Notes: a model not told the origin generated them from the letters alone. 64,000 nt of DNA from an uncultured Parasphingopyxis sp. (GCA_947259005.1 CAMYKP010000012.1:276384-340383), one strand, 5' to 3'. Shown: positions 41,959-51,694, counted from the first letter of the stretch. Translations and numbers: made by a program.

Positions 41959-42308
41959 CGCCGCGCCAGCGCCTCGACACAGGCAGCCCGATCCACATCC
42001 TCGCCCGCGGCATTGCGGGCATCGACATAGGTGACAACCGGCTCGCGGCCGCTGCGTTCGGGATAGAGATAGGTGTCGAGCACGCAGCTGGTGCCCCGAA
42101 ACTGCAATTTACGCGCACCGGCTTCGCGGAAATCCTGGTCCGGATCGCCGAACAGGCGCGTCAATCCCGCCGCATCCTGGCCGATCACGCGTTCCAGGCC
42201 GACCGTAGTGGTCATCGGCCGGCTCGTCGTGGTGGGGACCGGTGTCGGCGCGGTCGCACAGCCGGCGAGCGCCACCAGCCCCGAAATCGCTATCGTCTTA
42301 CGCATCAT
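41955..42308 (-). CDS. Small lipoprotein, function unknown
   Basis: The 117-residue protein has a lipobox (VALAGC, Cys about residue 17). A Thr/Pro-rich spacer follows, then a compact domain with GLERVIGQDAAGLTRLFGDPDQDFREAGARKLQFRG. This resembles short SmpA/OmlA-like (BamE-type) lipoproteins and is common in alphaproteobacteria. The LFGxPxxxRxEG-like pattern and two Cys (CVLD, AACVEAL) are visible. It overlaps the EI24 gene by 11 bases upstream and the zinc-ribbon gene downstream. Confidence 0.7.
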   Translation of the reverse strand: MMRKTIAISGLVALAGCATAPTPVPTTTSRPMTTTVGLERVIGQDAAGLTRLFGDPDQDFREAGARKLQFRGTSCVLDTYLYPERSGREPVVTYVDARNAAGEDVDRAACVEALARR

Positions 42309-42984
42309 CTTTCATGCCTCCGTGCAGCATATGGGCTGCCATGGCCGCACTGAGAAGCGGCGCGAACAGATTGACCACAGGAATCACGAACAGGGCCGCC
42401 GCGACAAGCCCGATCTGCATCCGTCTGCCGCGCGTCTCTCTCTTCCAGTCGCGCCACTGGTCGCGCGGGACATGGCGGATCGCCACCAGCTCGCCCAGAT
42501 CCTGCGCCAGCAGCAGCGCATTGACCGCGAGGAACAGCATGATCGTGCCGACGCCCGTCACCAGCAGGAGGATATAGAGCGGCGCGGCGAGCAGGTTCCA
42601 GCCGATTGCCCGGCCCACCGATGCGAGCGCCACGCGCATCTGCGTGCCATAGCTTGCCGGCTGCGCGGCCATCGCCTTGTCCGGATAATGTTTGCGCTCC
42701 ACCGCATCGACAATCTCGTCGGTGAAGAAGCTGATGACGCCCATCGCGACCGCGCGGAACAGCAGCCAGAAGCTGACAAAGGCGATGATCGCAGCGCTAG
42801 CCGCCGCTGCGAGCCCGCCGCTTTCACCCCAGCCGAGCCAGGCGAACAGCCCGACCAGCAACCAGTAGGTGACGACGCCGAAGACCAGGAACAGGATGAT
42901 CGTCAGCGCGACCGACTTGGCCAGCACTTTGAGGAAGGCGGGATCGGCAAGCTGGCCGATGGACAGGAGGAGGGCGCGAAACAT
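42298..42984 (-). CDS. EI24/CysZ-like membrane protein
   Basis: The 228-residue protein from ATG 42984 begins FRALLLSIGQLADPAFLKVLAKSV, the typical EI24/CysZ start, and has about four membrane helices. The hydrophilic stretch TDEIVDAVERKHYPDKAMA lies between the second and third. CysZ of enterobacteria is a sulfate channel; the alphaproteobacterial relatives are not characterised. A longer reading from TTG 43020 is possible. It is first in a three-gene minus-strand group with the small lipoprotein and the zinc-ribbon protein. Confidence 0.85.
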   Translation of the reverse strand: MFRALLLSIGQLADPAFLKVLAKSVALTIILFLVFGVVTYWLLVGLFAWLGWGESGGLAAAASAAIIAFVSFWLLFRAVAMGVISFFTDEIVDAVERKHYPDKAMAAQPASYGTQMRVALASVGRAIGWNLLAAPLYILLLVTGVGTIMLFLAVNALLLAQDLGELVAIRHVPRDQWRDWKRETRGRRMQIGLVAAALFVIPVVNLFAPLLSAAMAAHMLHGGMKDDA

Positions 42985-43105
42985 GGCCAGCCTGATGGAG
43001 TCATGCGGGGCGCGCGTCAATCATGCGGTTGCGCGCCGCCCGGTGCACGGCTAGGGCCTGCGCACCTATTTGCCTCTCCCAAAAACATTGCTGGAGCCTG
43101 CCCCC

Positions 43106-44104
43106 ATGTCCGAACCCACCCTAGATATTGTCGCCATCGGCAACGCCATTGTCGACGTAATCGCAAAGGCCGATGACGCATTCATCGCCAGCGAAGGGCT
43201 GAGCAAGGGTTCGATGCAATTGCTGTTCACGACCGAGGAGGCCGAAGCCCTTTACGCCAAAATGGGGCCCGGCGTGGAAGCCAGCGGCGGCTCGGCAGCC
43301 AACACTATCGCAGGGATTGCTGCACTGGGCGGCAAGGCCGGCTTTATCGGCCAGGTTGCCGATGACGAACTGGGCGATGTTTTCCGGCACGATATCACGG
43401 CGCTCGGCGTGAAATTCGATACGCCCGCACGGGCCGGCGAACCGGCATCGGCGCGCTGCCTGATCCTCGTGACGCCCGATGGCGAGCGGACGATGAACAC
43501 CTTTCTCGGCGCATCGCAGCACCTGCCCCCGGCCGCGCTCGATACCGATCTCATTGAAAGCGGCGCGATCCTCTATCTGGAAGGCTATCTCTGGGATCCC
43601 GAGGAACCGCGCGCGGCGATGGATAAGGCCATCGACATCGCCCATGACGCCGGGCGCCGTGTCGCCTTCACCCTCTCCGACGGCTTCTGCGTCGACCGGC
43701 ACCGCGACGGTTTCGAGGACCTGCTGGACAAGGGCCGGATCGACATCCTGTTCGCCAATGAAGACGAGATCAAATCACTGAACGAAACGCAGGACTTCGA
43801 AGCCGCTGTTGCCGCAACCGCCGCCAAGACCCCGTTGCTGGTGGTCACGCGCAGCGAGAAGGGCGCGATTGCGGTACAGGATGGCAAGCGTTTTGCGGTC
43901 AGCGCAGAACCGATCGACAGGGTAGTCGACGCGACGGGCGCGGGCGACCAGTTCGCCGCCGGTTTCCTTGTCGGGCAGGCCGAAGGCCGCTCGATCGAAG
44001 ACAGCCTCACCATGGGCGCCGTCTGCGCGGCCGAAGTGATCCAGCATTACGGCCCGCGGCCCGAGGCCGATATCCGGGCGCTGGTCACCAAAAGGCTGGG
44101 CTGA
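43106..44104 (+). CDS. Adenosine kinase-like PfkB-family sugar kinase (copy 1)
   Basis: The 332-residue protein starts at ATG 43106 behind GGAG. PfkB features include AIGNAIVDVIAKADD, the substrate segment SGGSAANTIAGIAALGGKAGFIGQVADDELG and the anion hole with catalytic Asp in DATGAGDQFAAGFLVG. The form fits adenosine kinases of alphaproteobacteria, which phosphorylate adenosine to AMP in purine salvage. It is clearly homologous to the second kinase at 56320-57306. It is transcribed alone, divergent from the EI24 gene. Confidence 0.88.
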   Translation: MSEPTLDIVAIGNAIVDVIAKADDAFIASEGLSKGSMQLLFTTEEAEALYAKMGPGVEASGGSAANTIAGIAALGGKAGFIGQVADDELGDVFRHDITALGVKFDTPARAGEPASARCLILVTPDGERTMNTFLGASQHLPPAALDTDLIESGAILYLEGYLWDPEEPRAAMDKAIDIAHDAGRRVAFTLSDGFCVDRHRDGFEDLLDKGRIDILFANEDEIKSLNETQDFEAAVAATAAKTPLLVVTRSEKGAIAVQDGKRFAVSAEPIDRVVDATGAGDQFAAGFLVGQAEGRSIEDSLTMGAVCAAEVIQHYGPRPEADIRALVTKRLG

Positions 44105-44141
44105 CACGCCGTAAACCGTGATGAAGGACGGGAGGTCCCGC

Positions 44142-45710
44142 CTAGGGATCGACACCCGGCGTCTGCGGGGCGAGATCCTCGATCTCGACCTCATGAACCT
44201 CGACATGCCCCCTGCCGAGATGGCTCGTGCGATATCCGTAAAGCCAATAAACGAGGAACCCGAGAACCGCCCAGACCGGCAGCATGAGCATCGCAGCCGA
44301 TGGCAGGTTCAGGAACAGGAACACGCATCCGCCGATCGCCGAAGGCCCGACCAGCCATAGCATCGGCACGCGGAAATGCCGCTTGCGCCCCGGGTCCGTC
44401 CGCCGCAACAGCATCACGGCGATAGCAACCATGGCAAAGGCGTAGAGCGTCCCGGCATTGGCGATGTCCGCCAGTTGCCCGACCGGGAAAAAGGCCGCGC
44501 CGAGCGCCACCACAATGCCCGTTATCGCGGTCACGACATAAGGGGTTTTCCATTTGGGATGAACCTTGGCCAGCCCTTCGGGGAGCAGCCCGTCCCTCGC
44601 CATGACGAAGAAGATCCGGGTCTGGGCGAACAGCAGCACCAGAATGACCGAAGGCAGGGCGACGAAAGCCGCGATACCCAGCAAATTGCCAATCTGGGAA
44701 AAGCCTATCTGACGCAGCACATGCGCCAGCGCTTCATTTGAACAGACCAGCGCCTCGGAATATTGGGGAAGCGCGCACTGCCGGGCGAGTTCTTCCGATC
44801 CGGCCGGGAATGGCACACCGCCCGGCCCCATGATCGGCTGGCCGCCGATCGTACCGATCGCGCCCGCCGCAACCAATATGTAGAAAACCGTGCAGAAGAG
44901 CAGCGATCCGATCAGCCCAATCGGCACGTTGCGCTGAGGGTTCCTGGTTTCTTCTGCAGCGGTCGAGACAGCGTCGAAACCGACATAGGCAAAGAAGATC
45001 GTCGCCGCCGCGCCAACTGCACCCACCCCGGTTCCGAACCCGCCGAACATGCCGGCAGGCAGGAAGGGGTTGAAGCGCTGCATCTCGACCTGCGGCAGGG
45101 TCAGTGCGATGAACGCCGTCAGCGCGGTGACCTTGATCACGACGAGGACAGTGTTGACCTTGGCGCTTTCGTTCGTGCCGATCATCAGCAGCCAGGTCAC
45201 GAGCAGCGCAATCACCAGGGCCGGCAGGTTGATGAATCCGCCCGGCGCGCCACCCAGCACGACCGGCCCGGCGCTGAGCCAGGCTGGCAGGTGCAGCCCG
45301 AGAAATTCGTTCAGGATCGTGCCGGTAAAATAACCCGACCAACCGACCGAAACCGCACTTGCGGCAATCGCATATTCGAGGATCAGCGCCCAGCCGACCG
45401 TCCAGGCGAGAAACTCGCCCATCGTCGCATAGCTATAGGTATAGGCCGATCCGGCGACCGGGATCATCGCGGCAATTTCGGCGTAGCAGAGCGCCGCTAC
45501 GATACAGACGGCCCCGGCGATGACAAAGGCCAGCATGAGCCCCGGCCCGGCCTTTTGCGCACCGGCGGCGGTCAGCACGAAAATGCCGGTGCCGATAATA
45601 CAGCCGACCCCGAACAGCATCAGCTGGATTGGGCCCAGTGTCCGGTGCAGCGCCTTTTTCTCGGCGGTCTCCATGATCGCGTCGAGAGGCTTGATCCGTC
45701 CAAAAATCAT
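44142..45710 (-). CDS. APC-superfamily amino acid permease (CAT/YfnA-like)
   Basis: The 522-residue inner-membrane protein has about 12-14 helices. GVGCIIGTGIFVLTAAGAQKAGPG is the first-helix Gly motif, followed by AVCIVAALCYAEIAAMIPVAGSAYTYSYA; FFAYVGFDAVSTAAEETRNPQRNVP is the cationic-amino-acid-transporter signature. It should import amino acids by cation symport. The start at 45710 is chosen over 45731 for the family-typical N-terminus. It lies downstream of, and 118 bases from, an NSS transporter gene on the same strand, so the two may share amino-acid or amine uptake. Confidence 0.9.
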   Translation of the reverse strand: MIFGRIKPLDAIMETAEKKALHRTLGPIQLMLFGVGCIIGTGIFVLTAAGAQKAGPGLMLAFVIAGAVCIVAALCYAEIAAMIPVAGSAYTYSYATMGEFLAWTVGWALILEYAIAASAVSVGWSGYFTGTILNEFLGLHLPAWLSAGPVVLGGAPGGFINLPALVIALLVTWLLMIGTNESAKVNTVLVVIKVTALTAFIALTLPQVEMQRFNPFLPAGMFGGFGTGVGAVGAAATIFFAYVGFDAVSTAAEETRNPQRNVPIGLIGSLLFCTVFYILVAAGAIGTIGGQPIMGPGGVPFPAGSEELARQCALPQYSEALVCSNEALAHVLRQIGFSQIGNLLGIAAFVALPSVILVLLFAQTRIFFVMARDGLLPEGLAKVHPKWKTPYVVTAITGIVVALGAAFFPVGQLADIANAGTLYAFAMVAIAVMLLRRTDPGRKRHFRVPMLWLVGPSAIGGCVFLFLNLPSAAMLMLPVWAVLGFLVYWLYGYRTSHLGRGHVEVHEVEIEDLAPQTPGVDP

Positions 45711-45828
45711 TGCACTGCCCCAGAGGCACACGGGATGGCCGGGAAGGCCAGGCGGCTCTTGAAGGGGCGCAGATTATGCTCTTTTTCGCGCCGCGCAATC
45801 GAATTTTACTGCGACGGGAAACGAATTC

Positions 45829-47259
45829 TTATTGGGGCACCAATCCCGGAAACAGGCCGAAAACCAAAATCAGGCCAACCGCAATCGGGCTGACCCAGGC
45901 GACCAGAAAACGCCACACGCCGAACATCGCGCCCTCAAGCCCCGATTCATTCTCGACAAGCTTTTTGTCGGCGCGCCAGCCTACGAAAATCGCCGTCAGG
46001 AGCGCGGCCACCGGGAGCATCACCTTGCCCGTAAAGCCGTCTACCGTGTCGAGAATATCGGCTTCGGCGAAGATATTCCAGAAACCCAGCGGGCGAACGT
46101 CCGAAAGTATATTATAGCCTAGAGCACAGAGCACGCCGATCAGGAACGCGCAGAATGCGAATATCCCGGCCGACTTTCCGCGCGACCAGCCCCGCTCGTT
46201 GATCCCCCAGCTTGTCGGGCCTTCGAGCAGCGAAATCGAACTGGTGAGGGCGGCAAAGAAGATCAGCACGAAGAAGAGGAAGCCGATCAGCGATCCTGCG
46301 GGCATCTGCTGGAAGGCGACGGGAAGCGACTGGAAGACAAGGGTTGGCCCCGCCGCCGGATCAAGACCGACAGCAAAGACGATCGGGAAGATCATCAGGC
46401 CTGCGATAATCGCGACCCCCGTATCGGCAAAGGCGATCATCGCCGCCGTCGGCGCAAGCTTCGTCTCGCGGCTGACATAGGCGCCATAGGTCATCAGCGC
46501 AGCCGAGCCGAGGCTCATTGAAAAGAGCGCCTGCCCCAATGCCTCGTTCATGGCCTGTGCGGTGAGGCGGGAAAAATCAGGCTGGAACATGAAAGCCAGC
46601 GTTTCCGTCATGTCGCCGACCACGGCACCATAGATCGTGATGCCGATCAGCAGGACGAAAAAGGCCGGCATCAGCCATATCGCCGCCTTCTCGATCCCGT
46701 CATGCACGCCGCTGGCGACCACCCAGAAGGTTACGCCCATAAACACCACATGCATGGCAATGAGCATCCACGGATTGCCAAGCAGTCCGCCCAGCCGGCC
46801 CTGCACTGTCTCTGCGGCCTCGCCCTGGAATGCAGAGGCGAAGGGATCGCCTGACGCCAGCGCGCCGAAGAAATCCACTCCCATCACGCCGACATAGTAA
46901 AACACCCAGCCTGCAACGACGCTGTAAAAGGAAACGATCAGGAACGCGGTAATGATCTCGACCCAGCCCAGCACGGCCCATCGGCTGCTGCGCCCGGATG
47001 CCGCCGCGACGTTGCGCGTACTGCCCACGGCATCGCTGCGCCCGGCCCGGCCGACCAGAATTTCGGAAAGAACCAGCGGCAAGCCGATCAGGACCACGCA
47101 GCCGATATAGAAAAGAACGAACGCACCGCCGCCATTTTCACCGGCCAGCGTGGGAAAGCGCCAGACATTGCCGAGCCCGACAGCGGCACCGATTGCCGCC
47201 AATATAAAGGCCCATCGCGAGGACCAGCCCTCGCTTGTCTGATGCGTTGCTGCCACCAC
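45829..47259 (-). CDS. Sodium:neurotransmitter symporter (NSS/SNF) family transporter
   Basis: The 476-residue protein has about 11-12 helices. Its opening SSRWAFILAAIGAAVGLGNVWRFPTLAGENGGGAFV is the NSS first-helix signature with sodium- and substrate-binding residues. A later SLSLGSAALMTYGAYVSRET corresponds to helix 6. It probably takes up amino acids or similar amines driven by sodium. The start has VAATHQTSEGW before the first helix. It is followed on the same strand by the APC permease. Confidence 0.9.
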   Translation of the reverse strand: MVAATHQTSEGWSSRWAFILAAIGAAVGLGNVWRFPTLAGENGGGAFVLFYIGCVVLIGLPLVLSEILVGRAGRSDAVGSTRNVAAASGRSSRWAVLGWVEIITAFLIVSFYSVVAGWVFYYVGVMGVDFFGALASGDPFASAFQGEAAETVQGRLGGLLGNPWMLIAMHVVFMGVTFWVVASGVHDGIEKAAIWLMPAFFVLLIGITIYGAVVGDMTETLAFMFQPDFSRLTAQAMNEALGQALFSMSLGSAALMTYGAYVSRETKLAPTAAMIAFADTGVAIIAGLMIFPIVFAVGLDPAAGPTLVFQSLPVAFQQMPAGSLIGFLFFVLIFFAALTSSISLLEGPTSWGINERGWSRGKSAGIFAFCAFLIGVLCALGYNILSDVRPLGFWNIFAEADILDTVDGFTGKVMLPVAALLTAIFVGWRADKKLVENESGLEGAMFGVWRFLVAWVSPIAVGLILVFGLFPGLVPQ

Positions 47260-47300
47260 GAAAACTCTCCCCTATTCTTTTGTTATGTAAACCCTAACCT

Positions 47301-47681
47301 CTAGCTGCGCGCAAGCATAGGCCCGAGCGGTTTTCCGCCAAACAGATGGACATGGAGATGCGGAACCTCCTGATGGCCATGGCCGCCGATATTGGCGAGG
47401 AGCCGGTAGCCGGGTTCGACGAGGCCCATGTCTCGGGCAATCTTCCCGACCGTGCGGACGAAATAGGCGATCTCGGCATCGGGCGCCTTGGCGGAAAAAT
47501 CGTCCCAGCTCACATATTCGCCCTTGGGGATGACGAGCACATGGATCGGCGCCTGCGGGTTGATGTCCTTGAAAGCGAGGACGTGATCGTCCTCATACAC
47601 CGTCTCGTTCGGAATCTCGCCGCGCAGAATCTTGGCGAAGATATTGTCCGGGTCATAGGGCTGGGTGGCATCGATCGGCAT
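47301..47681 (-). CDS. HIT family protein (HINT-like)
   Basis: The 126-residue protein has ILRGEIPNETVYEDDHVLAFKDINPQAPIHVLVIPK and the catalytic histidine triad in HLHVHLFGG. These belong to the HINT group, nucleoside phosphoramidases that hydrolyse AMP linked to amines or lysine. It is soluble and cytoplasmic. ATG 47681 is preceded by GGATTATCC-like bases only, but the N-terminus matches the family. It lies 41 bases before the NSS gene start, so it could be cotranscribed. Confidence 0.93.
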   Translation of the reverse strand: MPIDATQPYDPDNIFAKILRGEIPNETVYEDDHVLAFKDINPQAPIHVLVIPKGEYVSWDDFSAKAPDAEIAYFVRTVGKIARDMGLVEPGYRLLANIGGHGHQEVPHLHVHLFGGKPLGPMLARS

Positions 47682-47785
47682 GGATAATCCTTTGTCGTTG
47701 GCTTGCGCTATCCTATGATCGCGGTCACAGCATATCCAGTGCGGTCGTGATAGCGCCGTTGTCTGACATCAAGGGGGAGAATGTA

Positions 47786-48241
47786 ATGGGGATGATACGC
47801 ACGGCTGCACTTCTGGCTGCGCTGAGCCTGCCCATGGCCGCACAGGCGCAACCGACCGACTTCGAGGATTGCGAAAATGCCTGGGCCGCCCAGCTTCAGA
47901 ATCTGGTGATAGGCGAGAATGGCGAAGGTATCCGGACATATTATGACGGAGCCGTCACCCTTTTACAGATCGACACGATCGAACCGGCTGCAGCATCGGG
48001 CGGGATCATCGTGATGATGTGGACCGGCTCCGAACTCAGCGATATCGAGCGGCACTGCTGGGTGACTTCAGGCCATAGCGGGATCGATGTCGACGCAACC
48101 GAATCCAGCTACGATCCGGCCGAAGGGCTGACCCTGTCCGTTCCGACTAGCAGATACAGCCAGGACGATGGCAGCCTGATCGAGGGGACACTCCGGTTCC
48201 GCCTCAACGCCGATGCGGGTACTTTGACGCCGCTCTACTGA
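47786..48241 (+). CDS. Small exported protein, function unknown
   Basis: The start at ATG 47786 is supported by GGGGGAGA and a signal peptide, MIRTAALLAALSLPMAAQAQ. The mature part of ~130 residues has two Cys (DCENAWAAQL and RHCWVTSG) that could form a disulfide. It is rich in predicted beta strands (GAVTLLQIDTIEP, GIIVMMWTGSEL, GTLRFRLNADAG). No family is recognised. It is transcribed alone, converging on the MaoC gene with a 14-base gap. Confidence 0.65.
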   Translation: MGMIRTAALLAALSLPMAAQAQPTDFEDCENAWAAQLQNLVIGENGEGIRTYYDGAVTLLQIDTIEPAAASGGIIVMMWTGSELSDIERHCWVTSGHSGIDVDATESSYDPAEGLTLSVPTSRYSQDDGSLIEGTLRFRLNADAGTLTPLY

Positions 48242-48255
48242 GCCGGGATCGAGGT

Positions 48256-48714
48256 TCAGGCCTGCGGTTTCTTCTTCTGCAGGCCGGATCGCTTGCAGGT
48301 CGCGACAAGATCGCCATGCTGGTTATAGGCCCGGTGCTCGAACGTCACGATCCCCTGATCGGGGCGGGACTTGGACTCGCGCAGGCCGACAACCTCGGTT
48401 TCCACTCGCACGGTATCGCCGTGGAAGAGCGGCTTTGGAAAGCGGACATCGTCCCAGCCGAGATTGGCCACAGCCGTGCCGAGCGTCGTATCGCCGACCG
48501 ATACGCCGACCATTAGCGAGAGCGTGAAGCAGCTGTTGACGATCCGCGTGCCGAATTCGGTTTCGGTCCGGCAATATTCCTCGTCGAGGTGAAGCTGGGC
48601 CGGGTTGTGCGTCATTGTCGTGAACAGCACATTGTCTGTCTCGGTGATCGTCCGGCGGATCGGATGATCGAAAACCTGCCCCACTTCGAGTTCGTCGAAC
48701 CATTTGCCTGCCAT
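48256..48714 (-). CDS. MaoC-like (R)-hydratase family protein
   Basis: The 152-residue protein from ATG 48714 (GGAG about 8 bases upstream) has the hot-dog hydratase fold. [28 protein letters not shown] is the hydratase loop with the Asp/His pair, and [19 protein letters not shown] the central helix. Members hydrate 2-enoyl-CoA or act as mesaconyl/itaconyl-type CoA hydratases; the substrate is not clear. Its neighbourhood includes a CoA-transferase, crotonase and thiolase-like operon at 49-53 kb, so branched-chain or terpenoid acyl-CoA catabolism is possible. Confidence 0.87.
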   Translation of the reverse strand: MAGKWFDELEVGQVFDHPIRRTITETDNVLFTTMTHNPAQLHLDEEYCRTETEFGTRIVNSCFTLSLMVGVSVGDTTLGTAVANLGWDDVRFPKPLFHGDTVRVETEVVGLRESKSRPDQGIVTFEHRAYNQHGDLVATCKRSGLQKKKPQA

Positions 48715-48878
48715 TGTCGTTGCTCCATTGGATGTTGCTTTCACCGCCCTTAGCAAGAAGAAACGCCCGCGAAAATCGATCCGGGCCGCGTGCTGCGGAG
48801 AAATTCACGGATTTGGCTGCCGACTGATCAAGATTTACGCTCCCTTGCGCCAAGGCGCGTCCGGTTTATAGCGGCCCC

Positions 48879-49388
48879 ATGTCTACACCAACGCCAGATC
48901 ACCGTTCGGGCTCCGATAGCCGCACCTTACGCGACGCATTGGGCTGTTTCGGCACCGGCGTGACCATCGTCGCGACCCTGGACCGCGACGACAGGCCGGT
49001 CGGGCTGACAGCCAACAGCTTCACCTCGGTTTCGCTCGACCCCGAATTGCTGCTTGTCTGCCTGAACAAGAAATCGGCGACGCTGCCCTGGTTCAAACGC
49101 GCTGAAGCCTTCGCGGTCAATGTTCTCCATATCGGTCAGCAGGATGTCGCCCAGCGCTTTGCAACGCCGGACATCGACCGGTTTCGCGATACGGACTGGG
49201 AGGCATGGTCGACGGGCGTGCCGATGCTCTGCGACTCTCTCGCCAATTTCGAATGCGCGAAATTCGCCGAATATGACGGCGGCGACCACCTGATCCTGCT
49301 CGGTCGCGTGATCCGCGTCCGCTTTGATTCCGATCGCGATCCACTGCTCTATTTTCGCGGCACCTATCGCGAGCTGCATTTCGACTAA
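48879..49388 (+). CDS. Flavin reductase family protein (HpaC/FMN-binding)
   Basis: The 169-residue protein has RDALGCFGTGVTIVATLDRDDRPVGLTANSFTSVSLDPELLLVCLNKKSATLPWFKRAEAFAVNVL, the split-barrel flavin-reductase signature. DGGDHLILLGRVIRVRFD follows. It supplies reduced FMN or FAD to a two-component monooxygenase. No monooxygenase component is adjacent. It diverges from the MaoC gene and converges on the thiolase-like gene with a 3-base gap. Confidence 0.88.
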   Translation: MSTPTPDHRSGSDSRTLRDALGCFGTGVTIVATLDRDDRPVGLTANSFTSVSLDPELLLVCLNKKSATLPWFKRAEAFAVNVLHIGQQDVAQRFATPDIDRFRDTDWEAWSTGVPMLCDSLANFECAKFAEYDGGDHLILLGRVIRVRFDSDRDPLLYFRGTYRELHFD

Positions 49389-49391
49389 ATC

Positions 49392-50927
49392 TCAGTCGGC
49401 GAAGGTAAAGATATTGCGATTGTCGTCTTCGCCGCGAACCAATATCCTCCGCCCGAACGGTTCACCCTCCTGCAGCACTGCCAGCGTCTCGGCGTCGTCC
49501 GGCGCAGCCCGGGCTACGAACCGTTCGCCGCTTTCGACCTGACCGACGACCGCGCCGACTGTCTCCGTCTTGCCCGGCACAACGGTAAAAGTCTCGACCA
49601 CACCTTCGCCGACCATCTCCTCGATCGTGTCGACCTCGTCCTGATCGCGATCGACATCGGCATAGCGTTCGGCATCGGGCCATGCTGCTGGCCGGGCCGA
49701 ATAGATACCGACAGCGTTTTTATGCATCACCCCGCCATTGGCGTTGACCAGCGCATAGCTGTTTCGATCCGCGCGCAGACGCATGACCGCCTCGGCGATG
49801 GCATGGGCAGAATAGTTGTTTCCGGCACCGCCAAAGAACGGCAAGCCGCCGGTCAAGGTCAATCCGCGCGGATCGTCCGGCGCAATGCCGAAGGCGTCGA
49901 TAATGTTAAACAACGGAATGGCAAAACAGCTGTAAAGATCGAAATAGGATATATCGTCCATTGCGATCCCGGTTATTTCGAGAGCCAAACTGACAGACTT
50001 TATGGCTGTGGTGCTCTTGCCCAGATCGGGCCGTGACAGCACGGTGGTTTCCGCAGCCTGGGTCGCCGCGTGAATATAGATCCACTTTTCCTCGGGAATA
50101 CCAAGTTCTCGGGCCTTGCCCACCGAGGCGATCAGGATCGCGGCCGCTTGATTGACCTGATCGCGAGCCACAGTCATGCGTGCATAGGGTTCGGCAAGTA
50201 TACGGTTACGCTTGGTGACGGTCGCCAGTTCCTCAACAGAACGCGCAACCGGCGACGCTGCATAGGGGTTTTTCGCCGCAACGTCGCTGAACGGCGCGAA
50301 AAGTTTGGCGATGTCCAAGCGATACTCATCCAACGATCTGCCGAGATCGGCGCGGCGGCGATTTTCGAACAGCGCATAGAGCGGGATGACGGTGCGCAGA
50401 CCGTTATAGCGCAACATGCGTTCAAACAGATTGCCAATCCCGAAGCCGCGATCTTCAAGCTGGCCGTCCACCTCTTCAGACCAGTCTCGCTGTTCGCCCT
50501 TGGCCATCAGGGTCAGGACCGTCGAAATGGCTTCCGACCCCACAATAGCGGCAACTTGGGACCGACCCTCCGCTATATCCGTAGCCAATTCACCGACCAT
50601 TTTCTGATTGCCCTGCCCGCCGACAATTTCGAGAATCGCGCGTTCGGGATTGGCCCCAACCCGCGCGCCATAGGAACGCGGAGGATTGTTAGACTTGCCG
50701 AACGGCACCGGTGCCCGCGGTGTCGAAATCTCGAACTGACGTATCGCCGCAATCGTATCAATGGCACCCACAACATCGCCCTCGGCACCGCAATCGGCAA
50801 TCGCCGCCGCCAGAGCCTTGCCGCCAAGGTCCATCGGCGAGAGAGCCTGATAGCCCGCGTCATCGGGGCGCTCTGCAAACTGGCCGACACCGATGATAAC
50901 AGGTGTCGTATCTGGAATAACTGTCAT
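49392..50927 (-). CDS. Thiolase-like protein (TLP1/SCP2-like) without the usual nucleophile Cys
   Basis: The 511-residue protein is annotated in relatives as acetyl-CoA acetyltransferase. It has the thiolase fold and an extra C-terminal domain of about 90 residues (VVETFTVVPGKTETVGAVVGQ...GRRILVRGEDD) of the OB type. At the position of the nucleophile (GxCSSG in classical thiolases) it reads IVGGQGNQKMVG, with no Cys. The downstream LYSCFAIP and the late NNYSAHAIAEAVMRL His are kept. Relatives such as mycobacterial TLP1 also lack the Cys and thiolase activity. It is last in a CoA-transferase/crotonase/thiolase-like operon, with a one-base overlap upstream. Confidence 0.82.
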   Translation of the reverse strand: MTVIPDTTPVIIGVGQFAERPDDAGYQALSPMDLGGKALAAAIADCGAEGDVVGAIDTIAAIRQFEISTPRAPVPFGKSNNPPRSYGARVGANPERAILEIVGGQGNQKMVGELATDIAEGRSQVAAIVGSEAISTVLTLMAKGEQRDWSEEVDGQLEDRGFGIGNLFERMLRYNGLRTVIPLYALFENRRRADLGRSLDEYRLDIAKLFAPFSDVAAKNPYAASPVARSVEELATVTKRNRILAEPYARMTVARDQVNQAAAILIASVGKARELGIPEEKWIYIHAATQAAETTVLSRPDLGKSTTAIKSVSLALEITGIAMDDISYFDLYSCFAIPLFNIIDAFGIAPDDPRGLTLTGGLPFFGGAGNNYSAHAIAEAVMRLRADRNSYALVNANGGVMHKNAVGIYSARPAAWPDAERYADVDRDQDEVDTIEEMVGEGVVETFTVVPGKTETVGAVVGQVESGERFVARAAPDDAETLAVLQEGEPFGRRILVRGEDDNRNIFTFAD

Positions 50928-51694
50928 TACTTGAACTCCGGTTGTTGCTTTCCGAGAAACGCCGCTGCGCCCCGGATGAAATCTTCGCCCTGAAAGGCAT
51001 CTGCGAACTGGGCTTCCGTTTCGGCATCGTCATCGGCCTGCCCGTCCAGTATCCGGCGGACGATTGCCTTGCTCATGATCTGGCTGTGCGCGGAAACGGA
51101 TATCATGGTTTCGGCCAGCGAAGCCGCCTCTTCATGCGGATCGCCGGCGAGGATCGTGACCAGTCCGATATCGCGCGCCTCTTCCGCAGACATAAGCTGC
51201 CCGGTAAACAGGATGCGCTTTGCCTGTGAAGGGCCGACCAGATCGACAAGCAGCTTGGTGTCGTGCAGCGAATAGACAAGACCGAGCTTGGCCGGGGTGA
51301 TGCCGAAGCGCGCCCTGGGGCCTGCCACCCTTATGTCGCAGGCAATCGCGATGCCGCAGCCTCCGCCGATACAGTCATGATCAACAATCGCGATGGTCGG
51401 CTTGGGCGCGCGGGCCAGCTCATGCTGGACCCGGCGGATCGCCGCCTGGTTGCGGGAGCGCCATTCGGGATCATCGGCCCCAGCTGCGAATTCCCCGATA
51501 TCGGCGCCCGCGCTGAACGCGCTGTCCTTCCGGCTGGCGCGCACCATCATCACCCGGATCGCCGGATCGTCCATCGCTTCGGCGAGCAGTTCTGGAAACA
51601 GCTCCCACATCTGCTGCGAAAAGGCGTTATGCTTGTCCGGCCGGTCGATGGTCAGATGCACGATCCTGCCGGACTTTTCGAGACGCAGCGTCAT
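50927..51694 (-). CDS. Enoyl-CoA hydratase/isomerase-family (crotonase) protein
   Basis: The 255-residue protein starts at ATG 51694, overlapping the CoA-transferase stop (ATGA); the longer frame runs inside that gene. Crotonase motifs are IDRPDKHNAFSQQMW, AFSAGADIGEF (oxyanion hole) and CIGGGCGIAIACDIRVA. The two catalytic glutamates of enoyl-CoA hydratase are replaced: Gly114 stands where GGGCEL has Glu, and Ala135 where FGxPE has Glu. It may therefore catalyse a different crotonase reaction or have a non-hydratase role. Confidence 0.85.
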   Translation of the reverse strand: MTLRLEKSGRIVHLTIDRPDKHNAFSQQMWELFPELLAEAMDDPAIRVMMVRASRKDSAFSAGADIGEFAAGADDPEWRSRNQAAIRRVQHELARAPKPTIAIVDHDCIGGGCGIAIACDIRVAGPRARFGITPAKLGLVYSLHDTKLLVDLVGPSQAKRILFTGQLMSAEEARDIGLVTILAGDPHEEAASLAETMISVSAHSQIMSKAIVRRILDGQADDDAETEAQFADAFQGEDFIRGAAAFLGKQQPEFK